NCBI RefSeq assembly: GCF_037041345.1
Contig: NZ_CP146287.1
Coordinates: forward strand, 561,501-625,500
DNA from: Abiotrophia defectiva ATCC 49176
GTDB lineage: Bacteria > Bacillota > Bacilli > Lactobacillales > Aerococcaceae
DNA: 64,000 nt
Direction: 5' to 3'
A program made the position numbers and the translations under genes. Positions 41,957-51,168 of the stretch are shown in pieces (the first letter of the stretch is position 1; each line of letters opens with the position of its first letter). Under the pieces are notes generated by a model that saw only the letters and a program-made list of their open reading frames with translations, did no database searches and was not told the origin of the DNA.

Positions 41957-42769
41957 ATGAAATTTATAGAATCTTCCTTTGTAAAAAAAATGTGTGAAGT
42001 AACCTATGAGTCCTATCTACGATATTGGGATGAGCGAAACGGCGGCAACGTTTCCTGCCGCTTAAGCGCGGAAGAGCTTGTGGGCTACGAGGATATTTCT
42101 GAGGTTAGGTCAAGTCATGAATTGGGTTTTAAGGCATCCAATTTAGCTGGACAATACTATCTGGTAACGGGGACGGGACGCTATTTTCGTAATGTAACTA
42201 AGCAACCCTTGCTTGACTTGGGGCTCGTTCGTATTTCAAATGATGGCTTAAGCTATGATGTTGTCTGGGGCTTTGAAGATGGCGGACGACCAACTTCTGA
42301 ATTTCCTAGCCATTTGATGAGTCATATTGAGCGTCTGAAGATTAATCCGGTCCATCGGGTAATCTTCCATTGTCATCCAACTAACTTAATTGCTCTAACG
42401 TTCACTCAGGATTTGGATGAACGTCACTTATCGCGACTACTTTGGAAAATGCAGGCCGAGTCCTTAGTGGTTTTCCCAGAAGGTGTGGGTCTCATTCCCT
42501 ATATGACACCAGGCACAACAGAGATAGGGGAAGCAACCGCAAGAAAAATGGGCGATTTTTCAGCAGTAGTCTGGCCCCATCATGGGCTCTTTGCTTCTGG
42601 AAACTCACTCGATGAGACCTACGGCTTGATTGAGGTGATTGAAAAAGCGGCAATGATTTACAGTCAAATTGGCGCTCAAGGGGGCCGTATAAAGCAAGAT
42701 ATTAGCGATAATCAGCTTAGAGAATTGGCTGCACGCTTTAAGGTGACCCCTAGAAAAGACTTTCTATAA
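41957..42769 (+). CDS. rhaD: Rhamnulose-1-phosphate aldolase (270 aa)
   Basis: A class II zinc aldolase that splits rhamnulose-1-phosphate to dihydroxyacetone phosphate and L-lactaldehyde. Zinc ligands fit the known enzyme: H138 and H140 in FHCHPTNL and H209 in WPHHGLFASG, with the catalytic glutamate E115 in SEFPSHL and the phosphate loop RNGGNVS. Length is normal. It is the last gene of the rha remnant. No rhamnose transporter, mutarotase or regulator gene is nearby. Confidence 0.93.
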   Translation: MKFIESSFVKKMCEVTYESYLRYWDERNGGNVSCRLSAEELVGYEDISEVRSSHELGFKASNLAGQYYLVTGTGRYFRNVTKQPLLDLGLVRISNDGLSYDVVWGFEDGGRPTSEFPSHLMSHIERLKINPVHRVIFHCHPTNLIALTFTQDLDERHLSRLLWKMQAESLVVFPEGVGLIPYMTPGTTEIGEATARKMGDFSAVVWPHHGLFASGNSLDETYGLIEVIEKAAMIYSQIGAQGGRIKQDISDNQLRELAARFKVTPRKDFL

Positions 42770-42784
42770 AACGTTGTGATCACA

Positions 42785-42809
42785 AGGAGAGCTTAGGCTC
42801 TCCTTTTTT
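42785..42809 (+). terminator. Terminator after rhaD
   Basis: AGGAGAGC TTAG GCTCTCCT TTTTT. Confidence 0.85.
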
Positions 42810-42851
42810 ATAATACTTTACTAGTTCTGAATAGCTTATTTGCATTAAAAG

Positions 42852-42892
42852 ACACCCCATAAATTGGATAAAATAATCCAACTTATAGGGTG
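42852..42892. terminator. Hairpin downstream of yitT-like gene
   Basis: ACACCCCATAAATTGGAT pairs with ATCCAACTTATAGGGTGT. It lies 23 bp past the minus-strand stop and is followed by a T-run further right; it probably ends the minus-strand transcript. Confidence 0.6.
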
Positions 42893-42914
42893 TGTGCCGG
42901 CCTTTTTTGTTGTC

Positions 42915-43793
42915 TTATAATTCGTAGGAGTGTTCCTTGAAGTTGCCCAAGATGTTGTTGATGTTGGTAATGGTGATGAAGGACTTGGGACTGGTTTGGG
43001 CGATAATTTTCTTGAGGGTATGCAGCTCATTTTGCTGAATAATGAGGATGATCATGTATTGTTTCTGGTGGGAATAGCCACCTTCCACTTCAATAATGGT
43101 CGAGCCCCGGCCCAGACGGGAGTTGATGGCAGACACGACTTCTTGCGGATTGAGACAGATAATGGAACATTGGATATAGGCCGAGAAGAAGCGTTGGATG
43201 TTCTTCATGGTCTGGTTACGGACGAAGCTCATAATCAGGGCATACATAACGTGTTGAATGTCGAAGGTCAGCCAGATCAAGCTGTAGACCAGGATGTCCT
43301 GCATGAGGAAGACCGTTGGGATGCTCCATTTGAAGCGCTTGGCCAGGAATTTACCGGTAATGTCGGTCCCGCCTGTTGAAGCACCCGCAATCAGCAGAAA
43401 GCTCATGGCAATCCCCGAGATAATACCACAGAAGATGGCGGCCACTAGGGAATCGTTGAGTTCAACTGGCGCTACCATATTGGGCAGGTTGTTAATGAGG
43501 AAGGAGGAGGCGAAGATCGTAGCTCCGGTTAGTAGGAGAAATTGCTTGCCGATATACTTGTAGGCAATGTAGAAGAGGGGGACGTTGAGGGCTAATTGGG
43601 TGGTCCCAATGGGAATGCCGAAATACTTCTGCATAATAAGCCCAATCCCGATAGTGCCACTGGCCCCGATCCCGTTATAAGGGACTAGCAGGCCGGCATA
43701 GACGCTAAAAAGTAGGATGCCAATGACTAGGAAGAGGATGTCTTTGAGTCGTTTGTGTTGGTGGGGGGCATAGACGCCTTCAAGCAGTTGCAT
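42915..43793 (-). CDS. YitT family membrane protein, DUF161/DUF2179 (292 aa)
   Basis: Five or six membrane helices from residue 15 to 195 include GIGASGTIGIGLIMQKYFGI and LLIAGASTGGTDI, both signature stretches of the YitT family. The C-terminal DUF2179 domain starts near AVICLNPQEVVSAINSRLGR and includes VEGGYSHQKQYMIILII. The function of the family is unresolved. ATG 43793 has AAAGGA 13 nt upstream; a TTG at 43805 is too close to that site. Confidence 0.88.
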   Translation of the reverse strand: MQLLEGVYAPHQHKRLKDILFLVIGILLFSVYAGLLVPYNGIGASGTIGIGLIMQKYFGIPIGTTQLALNVPLFYIAYKYIGKQFLLLTGATIFASSFLINNLPNMVAPVELNDSLVAAIFCGIISGIAMSFLLIAGASTGGTDITGKFLAKRFKWSIPTVFLMQDILVYSLIWLTFDIQHVMYALIMSFVRNQTMKNIQRFFSAYIQCSIICLNPQEVVSAINSRLGRGSTIIEVEGGYSHQKQYMIILIIQQNELHTLKKIIAQTSPKSFITITNINNILGNFKEHSYEL

Positions 43794-43930
43794 AATCGCA
43801 GTCAAATCCTTTACAGTATACTATTCATCTATCATTTTAATAATTCTGGGCTCATAAATCAAGGATAAGGGGGAGGACTTGGGGCCTAATTGCCTTTGTG
43901 CTATAATAGAGCTATCAAGGAGGTGTTAAG

Positions 43931-44482
43931 ATGGAGCCAAGCAATGTTAGGAAACTGAGTCCAGAGGACAGGGACAAGCTGGTCCTTCAGCTGGAGCGGG
44001 AAGAGGCCGACCTGACTGAGCGCGACTACGATCGCTACCAGGAGCTGATTAAGCAGGACCTGAGTGGTCTGACCGCTAAGAAAATCGTCCAGTCCCTGCT
44101 GGCTCTGCTTGATAGCCTACAAGATGGTCTGCTCTTTGTCTTGGGCTTCGTGCTCTTGGTCTTAGTGGTAACATTCTTGAATGGTCATTTGGACCAGGCT
44201 TGGCCTTTCTTGAGGACCATGCTGACGGGGCTCTTGGCCTTAAGGCCGGACCAGTTTGTCTGGAACCTGACCTCGCTCTGCTTAGTCTTCCTGGTTGTGA
44301 TGAATGTCTACAACCACTGGCGCTACCGCCAGGCCATGTTGAGATTACAGGTCTCAGTGGATGCCATGGTTCGGGTTCAAGCCGAAATTGCCCAACGTCC
44401 TGTCGTCCTGACCCGTCTGGCTAGCTACCTCTATGAGTATGGCTTCCAACGTCTCTTGGCCGAGGAGGAGCAAGTCGACTAA
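43931..44482 (+). CDS. Membrane protein of unknown function (183 aa)
   Basis: An acidic N-terminal helical region (SPEDRDKLVLQLEREEADLT) is followed by two membrane helices (about 62-85 and 118-136) and a basic C-terminal helix region (WRYRQAMLRLQVSVDAM). No family is recognised. The ATG follows AAGGAGG at 10 nt; TATAAT at 43903-43908 may be the -10. It appears to lead the group of genes running to 46254. Confidence 0.55.
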   Translation: MEPSNVRKLSPEDRDKLVLQLEREEADLTERDYDRYQELIKQDLSGLTAKKIVQSLLALLDSLQDGLLFVLGFVLLVLVVTFLNGHLDQAWPFLRTMLTGLLALRPDQFVWNLTSLCLVFLVVMNVYNHWRYRQAMLRLQVSVDAMVRVQAEIAQRPVVLTRLASYLYEYGFQRLLAEEEQVD

Positions 44483-44512
44483 CACGTCATAGATTATAAG
44501 GAGGTTATCACC

Positions 44513-45097
44513 ATGAAAGTCCTAATTGTTTATGCCTACCCAAATCATCAAGGCCTCAATGCTCAGATTTTAGCCCGAGTGCAGGCTGGGCTAGATGCCC
44601 GCCATGAGGTCAAGACCCTGGATCTCTACCTAGAGCACAAGGAAAAGGGCTTTGATCCCTGCCTAGTCTTCGACCAAGACCATAAACGCCGCGATTTAGA
44701 CAAGGACCCTCAAATGGCTCCTTATCGCGACTTAGTGACTTGGGCTGATCATCTGATCTTCATCTATCCTATTTGGTGGGGCGGCATGCCTGCTATACTC
44801 AAGGGCTTTGTTGATCGTGTTTTGGTTAAGGGCTTTGCCTACGATTATAGTGATAATCCAATCCCTCAAGCCCTGCTTAAGGGCCGAACCGGCTGTGTCA
44901 TTACCACCCACGATACAGTAGGCTTCTTCGCCCGCCTCTTCATGCAGGATTATGGTCGCGTTTTAGCTCGCCATATTCTGCGCATGGTGGGCATTAAGCC
45001 AGTCAAGCAAAGCCAATTAGCCTATGTGCGTGGCAGCAAGCCTGAGAAAATTGCGGCCTTCCTAGATAAAATTCAAGCCCAAGCGGCTAGCCTCTAA
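44513..45097 (+). CDS. NAD(P)H-dependent flavin oxidoreductase, flavodoxin-like fold (194 aa)
   Basis: KefG/MdaB-like NAD(P)H:quinone reductase. The start VLIVYAYPNHQGLNAQIL is the first strand and FMN phosphate-binding loop; HLIFIYPIWWGGMPAILKGF is the diagnostic W-W-G-x-P-A flavin-binding turn, and VITTHDTVGFF follows. Length is normal for the family. AAGGAGG precedes the ATG. It likely protects against quinones, a family-level inference. Confidence 0.88.
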   Translation: MKVLIVYAYPNHQGLNAQILARVQAGLDARHEVKTLDLYLEHKEKGFDPCLVFDQDHKRRDLDKDPQMAPYRDLVTWADHLIFIYPIWWGGMPAILKGFVDRVLVKGFAYDYSDNPIPQALLKGRTGCVITTHDTVGFFARLFMQDYGRVLARHILRMVGIKPVKQSQLAYVRGSKPEKIAAFLDKIQAQAASL

Positions 45098-45117
45098 GAA
45101 GGGAGCCAAGTTAGTTG

Positions 45118-45636
45118 ATGACAAGTCCCTTATTTGAAGCCTTTTTAAGCATTGCTAGAGCCCTGAATGAGCGAGGCCTTGTGCCCCTCTTGATGGGATC
45201 GGTCGGTCTGGAGGTCCGGACGGGCCAATCCTGGCAGGCGCGCGACCTGGACATCCATGTGCCAGGTGACCGGCGGGGGTGGGAGGCGCCTGACCACTTA
45301 CGCATCTATGACTTTGAGCTGCTTGAAGGCCTGATGGAGGATCTGGGCTATGTCTTGGTAGACCGACACGAGCATGAATTCCAAGGGCCTGCCGGCTCAG
45401 TAGAGTTTGGCGCTATGGATACTTTGCCAGACTTTGCCGGCGTGGCCTTGGCGGACTTGCCCCTGGAAGACTGTCAGGGGGTCCGCTTCTATTTACCTAC
45501 CATGAGCCAGTATCTGGCCATCTACCGGGCTTCCTCCCAGGATTCCTATCGTAATGATCAAAATAATCATAAAGACTTCGCTAAGATCGCCTACTTAGAA
45601 GAGCGCTTAGCATTAGATTGTCAAACCAAGGAGTAA
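45118..45636 (+). CDS. Nucleotidyltransferase-like protein (172 aa)
   Basis: The segment LLMGSVGLEV ... ARDLDIHVPGD resembles the GSxGLxxxxxxxxxDIDI motif of the polymerase-beta nucleotidyltransferase superfamily. The third acidic position is probably in SVEFGAMD. The rest is helical with a YLPTMSQYLAIYRASSQD segment and a C-terminal basic stretch (KDFAKIAYLEERLAL). Similar small Firmicutes proteins are uncharacterised. ATG 45118 is preferred over TTG 45115; the ribosome binding site GGGAG is 12 nt away. Confidence 0.55.
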   Translation: MTSPLFEAFLSIARALNERGLVPLLMGSVGLEVRTGQSWQARDLDIHVPGDRRGWEAPDHLRIYDFELLEGLMEDLGYVLVDRHEHEFQGPAGSVEFGAMDTLPDFAGVALADLPLEDCQGVRFYLPTMSQYLAIYRASSQDSYRNDQNNHKDFAKIAYLEERLALDCQTKE

Positions 45637-45639
45637 ACT

Positions 45640-46254
45640 ATGTCGCAAAAAGCTACCCCACCAAGGCCCCTGCCTAATAGCCATTTCCCGAGGCACCGCA
45701 TCTATGGCCTAGGCCTCCGCTCTCGCTATGGGGCCATTGCCCGTTGCCTAGCAAGCCTACTCTTCATGTATATTTTTAGAGTTGCACTGATATTATTTGC
45801 TGCGCCTCTAATCGCCCGCTTGCTCTGGCTAATCCGCCAATGCTGGCTCATTCGCCACCACAATAAGGAGCGCTGGCACTACCTAGTCCAAAACTATCCC
45901 CAAGTGGAAAGCGATGACTTCCAGCCCGACCGGGAGTGGCCGGAGATTACCTGCATGGTCTATCAGAACCACCTAATCTTCTGGGGAGATGGACTAGAGG
46001 TCTGGCATTTCAATGATATTCTGACCCTGGATTTCGATATTAACTGGGAAGAGCCCGACCAGAATATGCGGCCAGCTGAGTCTAGCCGCCACCAACGCAA
46101 CTGGTGGGGCAGACTGCAGAAGACTCGCTATCTGATTGTGTCCCTGGCTAACTGGCAAGTCCTAGAATTGCGCCTGCCCAAGAAGGCAGAAGAAGTAGAC
46201 TTAGAAATCGCCATTGACGAGCTCAAGGAATATTTTGCCAAGGCGGAGTATTAG
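45640..46254 (+). CDS. Membrane-associated protein of unknown function (204 aa)
   Basis: A basic N-terminus (RHRIYGLGLRSRYG) leads into one long hydrophobic region (about 36-66), probably one or two helices. A soluble domain with beta-strand pattern follows (ITCMVYQNHLIFWGDGLEVW, then YLIVSLANWQVLELRL), reminiscent of YcxB-like domains, though that is weak. It starts 4 bp after the previous stop behind CAAGGAG and is presumably co-transcribed with it. Confidence 0.5.
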   Translation: MSQKATPPRPLPNSHFPRHRIYGLGLRSRYGAIARCLASLLFMYIFRVALILFAAPLIARLLWLIRQCWLIRHHNKERWHYLVQNYPQVESDDFQPDREWPEITCMVYQNHLIFWGDGLEVWHFNDILTLDFDINWEEPDQNMRPAESSRHQRNWWGRLQKTRYLIVSLANWQVLELRLPKKAEEVDLEIAIDELKEYFAKAEY

Positions 46255-46386
46255 TTACGCTAGCTACAAAGGAGGCGCCAAAATTAGTGCCCAAAGGTAT
46301 GAGAAAGAGATAGAAATAGATTCAGAGTTCACCGTCATATATTTTAATCTGCTTGATAGATGTCGTAAGAGGAGCGCGAAAAGCTA

Positions 46387-47298
46387 ATGGTAATTGAGAT
46401 TAATGGAGTTAATAAGAAAATTGGGTCCAAACAGGTCATTCAAGATGTCTCTTTAAGTATTGGGAGAGGCCAAGTCTTCGCCTTGCTGGGACCCAATGGG
46501 GCAGGGAAGACTACCCTGATTCGTATCATTTTAGGTTTGTTGAAGGCTGAGACGGGGACGATTAGGCTCTTTGGCCAGGAGCTGACCGCTCAATCCAGGT
46601 CTGATCTCTTATTGCGTATTGGGGTTCAAAATGATGGGAATCTCTATGAAAATCTAACGATTGAAGACAATCTGGCCTTATGGGGTCAAATCTATGGTTT
46701 AGACCAGGCTACTATCCAAAAACGCCTAGCCGAATTGAAACAGAAGTTTCATTTAGAAGCCTATTCTAACATGCCAGTAGGGAGTCTCAGTAAGGGTAAT
46801 CGGCAGAAAGTCATGCTGGCCAGAGCCATGTTTCATAATCCTGAGGTCTTGATTTTGGATGAGCCAACAACCGGGCTAGACCCAGCTGCCATTGATGAGT
46901 TTTATGACTTCATTAAGACCCTCAAGCAAGAGGGTGTGACCATTATCATGTCCACCCACTATCTCTACGGGATGGATGGCGTGGTCGATAGTATTGGCAT
47001 TATTTCTGAAGGAAAGATACTGATCAGCGATGCAGTGGATAAGCTACGCCGCCAAGATAAGCAAGTCCATTTTGAAGGTAAATTTAAGCCCGACCACATC
47101 AAAGAATTACTTGCCCATGGTCAAGTAAACGGGAATCTGCAGGATGAATTTACCATCTCAGTGGAGAATGATGATCAGCTAGCTGACCTGGTCAGAAGCT
47201 TAGTTCAAAAAGGAAATGACATTCATTATGTCTATAAAGTAAGGGAAACCGTCAAAGAAATATACTTTAGAATTATTGGGGTAGATAGCCATGAATAG
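46387..47298 (+). CDS. ABC transporter ATP-binding protein (303 aa)
   Basis: DrrA/NatA-type ATPase: Walker A GPNGAGKTT (K41), Q-loop VQNDGNLYENLT, signature LSKGNRQKVMLARAM (degenerate, SKGNR instead of SGGQ), Walker B VLILDEPTTGLD and H-loop MSTHYLYGM. A C-terminal extension of about 85 residues is typical of ABC-2 exporters. It overlaps the permease gene by 8 bp. The 132-bp gap before it shows no strong promoter; GAGGAGC is 13 nt upstream. Confidence 0.9.
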   Translation: MVIEINGVNKKIGSKQVIQDVSLSIGRGQVFALLGPNGAGKTTLIRIILGLLKAETGTIRLFGQELTAQSRSDLLLRIGVQNDGNLYENLTIEDNLALWGQIYGLDQATIQKRLAELKQKFHLEAYSNMPVGSLSKGNRQKVMLARAMFHNPEVLILDEPTTGLDPAAIDEFYDFIKTLKQEGVTIIMSTHYLYGMDGVVDSIGIISEGKILISDAVDKLRRQDKQVHFEGKFKPDHIKELLAHGQVNGNLQDEFTISVENDDQLADLVRSLVQKGNDIHYVYKVRETVKEIYFRIIGVDSHE

Positions 47299-48100
47299 AC
47301 AGCAATTAAAGGTCATGATCAAAAAGGAATACAAGGAATTAGTCAAGGAGAAAGGCTTACTGCTGTCCTTACTGTCCATGGCCATTATCTTCAGTATTGT
47401 CCTTCCAACAGTCTTATTACTAGTGGGCACGAGTAAGGAAGTGTCGGCTAGCATAGTGGGTCTAAATACTTTTCTTGAACAATTTAAGCTGATCGATTAT
47501 CCAGCTTATCTGACCAAGGAAACCATACCCCTCTACGCTGTCCTGACCTACTTCTTCTTACCGCTATTTATGTTGCAGCCTATTATGTTTGCGACGCTAT
47601 TAGCCAGCAACAGCTTTATTGGGGAGAAGGAGCACAAGACTTTGGAGGGCCTCTTATACACGCCCCTATCTCCAAAAGTCCTGATTCTAGGAAAAGCCTT
47701 AGGTTGTGCCTTACCGTCCTTGGCCCTGTCCACGCTTTCCTCTCTGGCTTATATCTTAGTGGTGAATACACTAGGCTGGGGCTATTTTGGGCATCTGATC
47801 TTGCCTAATCTGACCTGGATATTAGTAATCCTAGTGATTTCGCCTCTGCTGGTCTTTTTATCAATCTTGCTGATTATTGGCAGTTCACAATATTTGAAGA
47901 ACAGTAAGTCAGCCCAAGGGGTATCCATGATCATCGTAATGCCAATCATCGGTATCTTGCTTTCTCAATCCACCGGGGTCTTAATCCTAGGTGTCTTTGA
48001 AACGGTGGTTTTCATTACGGTTTTAGTACTACTGGTGATTGTAGCCTTCTTGCTTCTTATGAAAATATTCAATTTTGAGAAATTTATTCTCAATAATTGA
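47291..48100 (+). CDS. ABC-2 type transporter permease (269 aa)
   Basis: Six membrane helices with a first-loop region typical of ABC-2 permeases; NSFIGEKEHKTLEGLLYTPL is the hallmark ExxxxTxExLLxTPL motif. The N-terminus KVMIKKEYKELVKEKGLLLS is the usual cytosolic amphipathic start. It forms an exporter with the ATPase encoded just upstream (8-bp overlap). The substrate is not evident. Confidence 0.88.
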   Translation: MNRQQLKVMIKKEYKELVKEKGLLLSLLSMAIIFSIVLPTVLLLVGTSKEVSASIVGLNTFLEQFKLIDYPAYLTKETIPLYAVLTYFFLPLFMLQPIMFATLLASNSFIGEKEHKTLEGLLYTPLSPKVLILGKALGCALPSLALSTLSSLAYILVVNTLGWGYFGHLILPNLTWILVILVISPLLVFLSILLIIGSSQYLKNSKSAQGVSMIIVMPIIGILLSQSTGVLILGVFETVVFITVLVLLVIVAFLLLMKIFNFEKFILNN

Positions 48101-48146
48101 GGCGTCTGTCAACGATTAGTAAGCACAAGCTCGCAAGGAGGCAGCC

Positions 48147-48968
48147 ATGATTAGACATCTTTTTTCCGATATGGACGGAACCATTTTGCGGGAGGACGGC
48201 CGCATTAGCCCGGAGACGGCCCAGGTCATTCGCCAAGTGGGCCTGCCCCTGACCCTGGTCTCGGCCCGCTCGCCTATGGAAATGCGGGAAGCTATCGACC
48301 AGCTGGGCCTGCATGATGTCCACGTGGGCTTCAATGGGGGCTATATTTTCCAGGCCAGCCTTGAGGGCTACCGGGTCATTCATGAGGTCCGAATGGACTA
48401 TCAATTAGCCAAGACCCTGGTCCTGGATTTAAGAGGTCGTTATCCTGACCTCAGCATTAGTGTCTTCGACGATCAGACCTGGTTTGTGGACCGCTACGAT
48501 GACTGTGTGGCCTACGAGCAGAACTTGACGGGTCTAGACTATGTCCTAGTGGACTATGAGGACTTCTTCCAGGCCCCTTGGCGCAAGGTCTTCAAGCTCA
48601 TGCTGGTAACCTTCGACCATGAGCTCATGGAAGCGGTCAAAGCCTATTTGCCAACAGCCTATCCAGAAGCCGAAATCGGTCTCTACCAGACTAGCATTCC
48701 TTATCTGGAAGTCACGCCGCGTCTGGCTCAGAAATCCCTGGGTATACAGTATATCCAGGAGCGGGAAGGGCTGATCCGTCAGGAACTCATGGCCTTTGGC
48801 GATGGGACCAATGACCTGGCCATGTTCCAGGTGGTAGGTCAGGCTGTGGTCATGGCCAATGCCAGTGAGGCCATTAAGGCCCAGGCCGACTATGTGACCC
48901 TATCCAATCAAGAAGACGGCGTGGCCCATGCCTTGCTGCATTATTTGCCAAGTTTACAAAAGCAATAA
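48147..48968 (+). CDS. Cof-type HAD hydrolase (273 aa)
   Basis: HAD superfamily phosphatase of the Cof/YidA type. Motif I is SDMDGTIL (nucleophile and acid/base aspartates), motif II lies in TLVSARSPMEM, and motifs III/IV are the lysine in RLAQKSLGI and FGDGTNDLAMF. The C2-type cap lies between residues about 80 and 190. It acts on small phosphorylated metabolites; the precise substrate is unknown. GCAAGGAGG precedes the ATG. Confidence 0.9.
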   Translation: MIRHLFSDMDGTILREDGRISPETAQVIRQVGLPLTLVSARSPMEMREAIDQLGLHDVHVGFNGGYIFQASLEGYRVIHEVRMDYQLAKTLVLDLRGRYPDLSISVFDDQTWFVDRYDDCVAYEQNLTGLDYVLVDYEDFFQAPWRKVFKLMLVTFDHELMEAVKAYLPTAYPEAEIGLYQTSIPYLEVTPRLAQKSLGIQYIQEREGLIRQELMAFGDGTNDLAMFQVVGQAVVMANASEAIKAQADYVTLSNQEDGVAHALLHYLPSLQKQ

Positions 48969-48971
48969 AAT

Positions 48972-49003
48972 AGAGCCTCTGCCATCTGGCAGGGGCTCTT
49001 TGC
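48972..49003. terminator. Bidirectional terminator
   Basis: AGAGCCTCTGCC ATCT GGCAGGGGCTCT, 12-bp stem. It ends the HAD gene and the convergent fhs gene. Confidence 0.8.
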
Positions 49004-49018
49004 TTGTTTCGGGTTAGA

Positions 49019-50692
49019 TTAGAAGAGGCCGGTCACCTTGCCGTCGGCATCGATGTCGATACGTTCAGCGGCAGGGGATTTAGGCAGACCTGGCATGGTC
49101 ATGATGTCACCGGTCAAGGCCACGATGAAGCCGGCGCCGGCAGAAACCTTGAGTTTCTTAATGGTGACAGTGAAGTCCTTAGGTGCCCCAATCAGGCTAG
49201 CATTGTCGGAGAAGGAGTACTGGGTCTTGGCCATACAGATTGGTAGCTGGCCGAATCCCAGGTCTTCCAGCTCCTTGAGCTCACGCTTGGCTGCTGGGGT
49301 TAGGCTGATGCCTGCGCCACCGTAGACCTTTTGGACGATTTTGGTGATCTTGTCTTGGATGGAATCTTCCAGGTCGTAGATGTAACGGAAGTCCTTAGGA
49401 GCCTCCGTCAGAGCCACTACTTTCTCAGCCAAATCACGACCGCCGGCCCCGCCTTGGCCCCAAACATCAGAAATGGACACGTCGACGCCACGGGCTTGGC
49501 AGGCTTGGTAGACGGCCTCCAGTTCAGCTTCAGTGTCGGTTGGGAACTTGTTGATGGCCACGACCACTGGCAGGCCAAAGGATTCTTGGATAGTAGCCAA
49601 GTGCTTGTCCAAGTTAGGCAAGCCAGCCTTGACGGCTTCCACGTTTTCAGGACCTAAGTCGGTCTTAGGCACGCCGCCGTGCATCTTGAGGGCCCGGATG
49701 GTGGCAACTAGCACAACTGCGTCAGGCTCTAAGTCAGCCAGACGGCACTTGATGTCTAGGAATTTCTCTGCCCCTAGGTCAGCGCCGAAGCCGGCTTCGG
49801 TGACCACATAATCGGCTTGGCGCAGGGCTAGTTTGGTAGCTAGGACCGAGTTACAGCCGTGGGCGATGTTAGCGAATGGTCCGCCGTGGACAAAGGCAGG
49901 AGTGCCTTCCAGGGTTTGAACCAGGTTAGGGTTGATGGCATTCTTGAGCAGGGTGGCCATAGCGCCCTCAGCCTTAAGGTCAGCGGCCGTCACGGGACGA
50001 CCATCGAAGGTATAGGCTACGATGATGCGGGCCAGGCGCTCCTTAAGGTCAGATAGGCTGGTCGCCAAGCAGAGGACCGCCATGATTTCAGAAGCCACGG
50101 TGATGTCATAGCCGTCTTCGCGTGGCACGCCGTTAATTTTGCCTTGAAGGCCGTTGACGATATGACGTAACTGGCGGTCGTTCATGTCGACCACCCGTTT
50201 CCAGGTGATGCGACGGCTGTCGATGCCTAGGGCATTGCCGTGGTGGATGTGGTTGTCCAGCATGGCCGCCAGCAGGTTGTTAGCTGCGCCGATAGCATGG
50301 AAGTCCCCGGTAAAGTGCAGGTTGATATCTTCCATAGGAATGACTTGGGCATAGCCGCCCCCAGCGGCGCCCCCTTTGACCCCAAAGACTGGGCCAAGGG
50401 AGGGTTCGCGCAGGGCGATGGCGGCCTTCTTGCCAATCAGGGTCAGGGCATCAGCCAGCCCCACTGAGGTCGTGGTCTTACCTTCGCCGGCAGGCGTAGG
50501 GGTAATCGCAGTCACTAGGACTAGTTTGCCTGGCTTGCTTGCTTCTTTGGGTAGGGAAGCCAGGTCCACTTTGGCGATGTGATGGCCGTAGCGGAAGAGG
50601 TTTTGGGGTTTTAAGCCCACTGAAGCAGCGATGTCTTCGATGGGGCGAGGGCTAACAGAGTTAGCAATTTCAATATCAGATAGATGGGTCAT
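49019..50692 (-). CDS. fhs: Formate-tetrahydrofolate ligase (557 aa)
   Basis: Makes 10-formyl-tetrahydrofolate from formate, THF and ATP for one-carbon metabolism. Landmarks: the P-loop [61 protein letters not shown] and [19 protein letters not shown]. Length is normal. The ATG has GGAGG 8 nt upstream. A CCCTTGCAAGGG palindrome at 50731-50742 and a TATAAT-like box at about 50757 on the minus strand lie in the leader region. Confidence 0.95.
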   Translation of the reverse strand: MTHLSDIEIANSVSPRPIEDIAASVGLKPQNLFRYGHHIAKVDLASLPKEASKPGKLVLVTAITPTPAGEGKTTTSVGLADALTLIGKKAAIALREPSLGPVFGVKGGAAGGGYAQVIPMEDINLHFTGDFHAIGAANNLLAAMLDNHIHHGNALGIDSRRITWKRVVDMNDRQLRHIVNGLQGKINGVPREDGYDITVASEIMAVLCLATSLSDLKERLARIIVAYTFDGRPVTAADLKAEGAMATLLKNAINPNLVQTLEGTPAFVHGGPFANIAHGCNSVLATKLALRQADYVVTEAGFGADLGAEKFLDIKCRLADLEPDAVVLVATIRALKMHGGVPKTDLGPENVEAVKAGLPNLDKHLATIQESFGLPVVVAINKFPTDTEAELEAVYQACQARGVDVSISDVWGQGGAGGRDLAEKVVALTEAPKDFRYIYDLEDSIQDKITKIVQKVYGGAGISLTPAAKRELKELEDLGFGQLPICMAKTQYSFSDNASLIGAPKDFTVTIKKLKVSAGAGFIVALTGDIMTMPGLPKSPAAERIDIDADGKVTGLF

Positions 50693-51168
50693 GGATTAGC
50701 GGTCCTCCTAGAATGCTTGGTAATGGCCAGCCCTTGCAAGGGGCTTCTGCTATGATTATAACAGAAATGTCAGGCCTTGTGGCTAAAAAACGAATGGCCG
50801 GGGCCAAGAAAAATGGCCTCGTTCGTGTTTATGCTTAGGGCAAATGGGAGGGGGCTAACCTGCAGGACTCAAAGAAATTTGTCCTTGCACTCGATCTAAC
50901 CTAGTTTGATTAGCTAAGAATGGCTCTATATCAAGGAAAAATGGACCTCTAAAAATTATAAGTCAATGGGGTTGACAAATAAAAGAGTGGGTGATAAGAT
51001 TTAAGCATGAACTTGTAATGAGTAAAGTTACAAGTTGGCATTTGACAATAAAGGAGGGTAGACTAAGGAGTTGTCCCAGTAGCCAATGGTAAACCAGGCA
51101 GACGGTTGCTTAAGCAGCCTTAAGTCGTCACAACCATGGTAAGAAAGTAAGAAATAGGATGTGAGTCT
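50693..51168. promoter_or_regulatory. Divergent intergenic region between fhs and the Rrf2 gene
   Basis: This 476-bp gap holds the fhs leader palindrome at the left. Near 50788-50835 is an imperfect inverted repeat (ACGAATGGCC/GGCCTCGTTCGT). At 50972-51000 lies a strong plus-strand promoter, TTGACA-17-TAAGAT. ACTTGTAA/TTACAAGT arms at 51011-51035 sit just downstream of it. The promoter is about 165 nt from the Rrf2 start, leaving a long leader with a GCTTAAGC palindrome. No gene is seen. Confidence 0.6.
50972..51035 (+). promoter_or_regulatory. Promoter and operator-like inverted repeat before rrf2
   Basis: TTGACA-17-TAAGAT followed by ACTTGTAA, a 9-nt spacer and TTACAAGT. The repeat covers roughly +5 to +30, a usual place for repression. 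An Rrf2 protein encoded downstream is the obvious candidate binder. Confidence 0.65.

Noticed and set aside
49331-50582. Several plus-strand frames opposite fhs
   Set aside because: They are antisense shadows of a highly conserved enzyme gene; none has a start signal.
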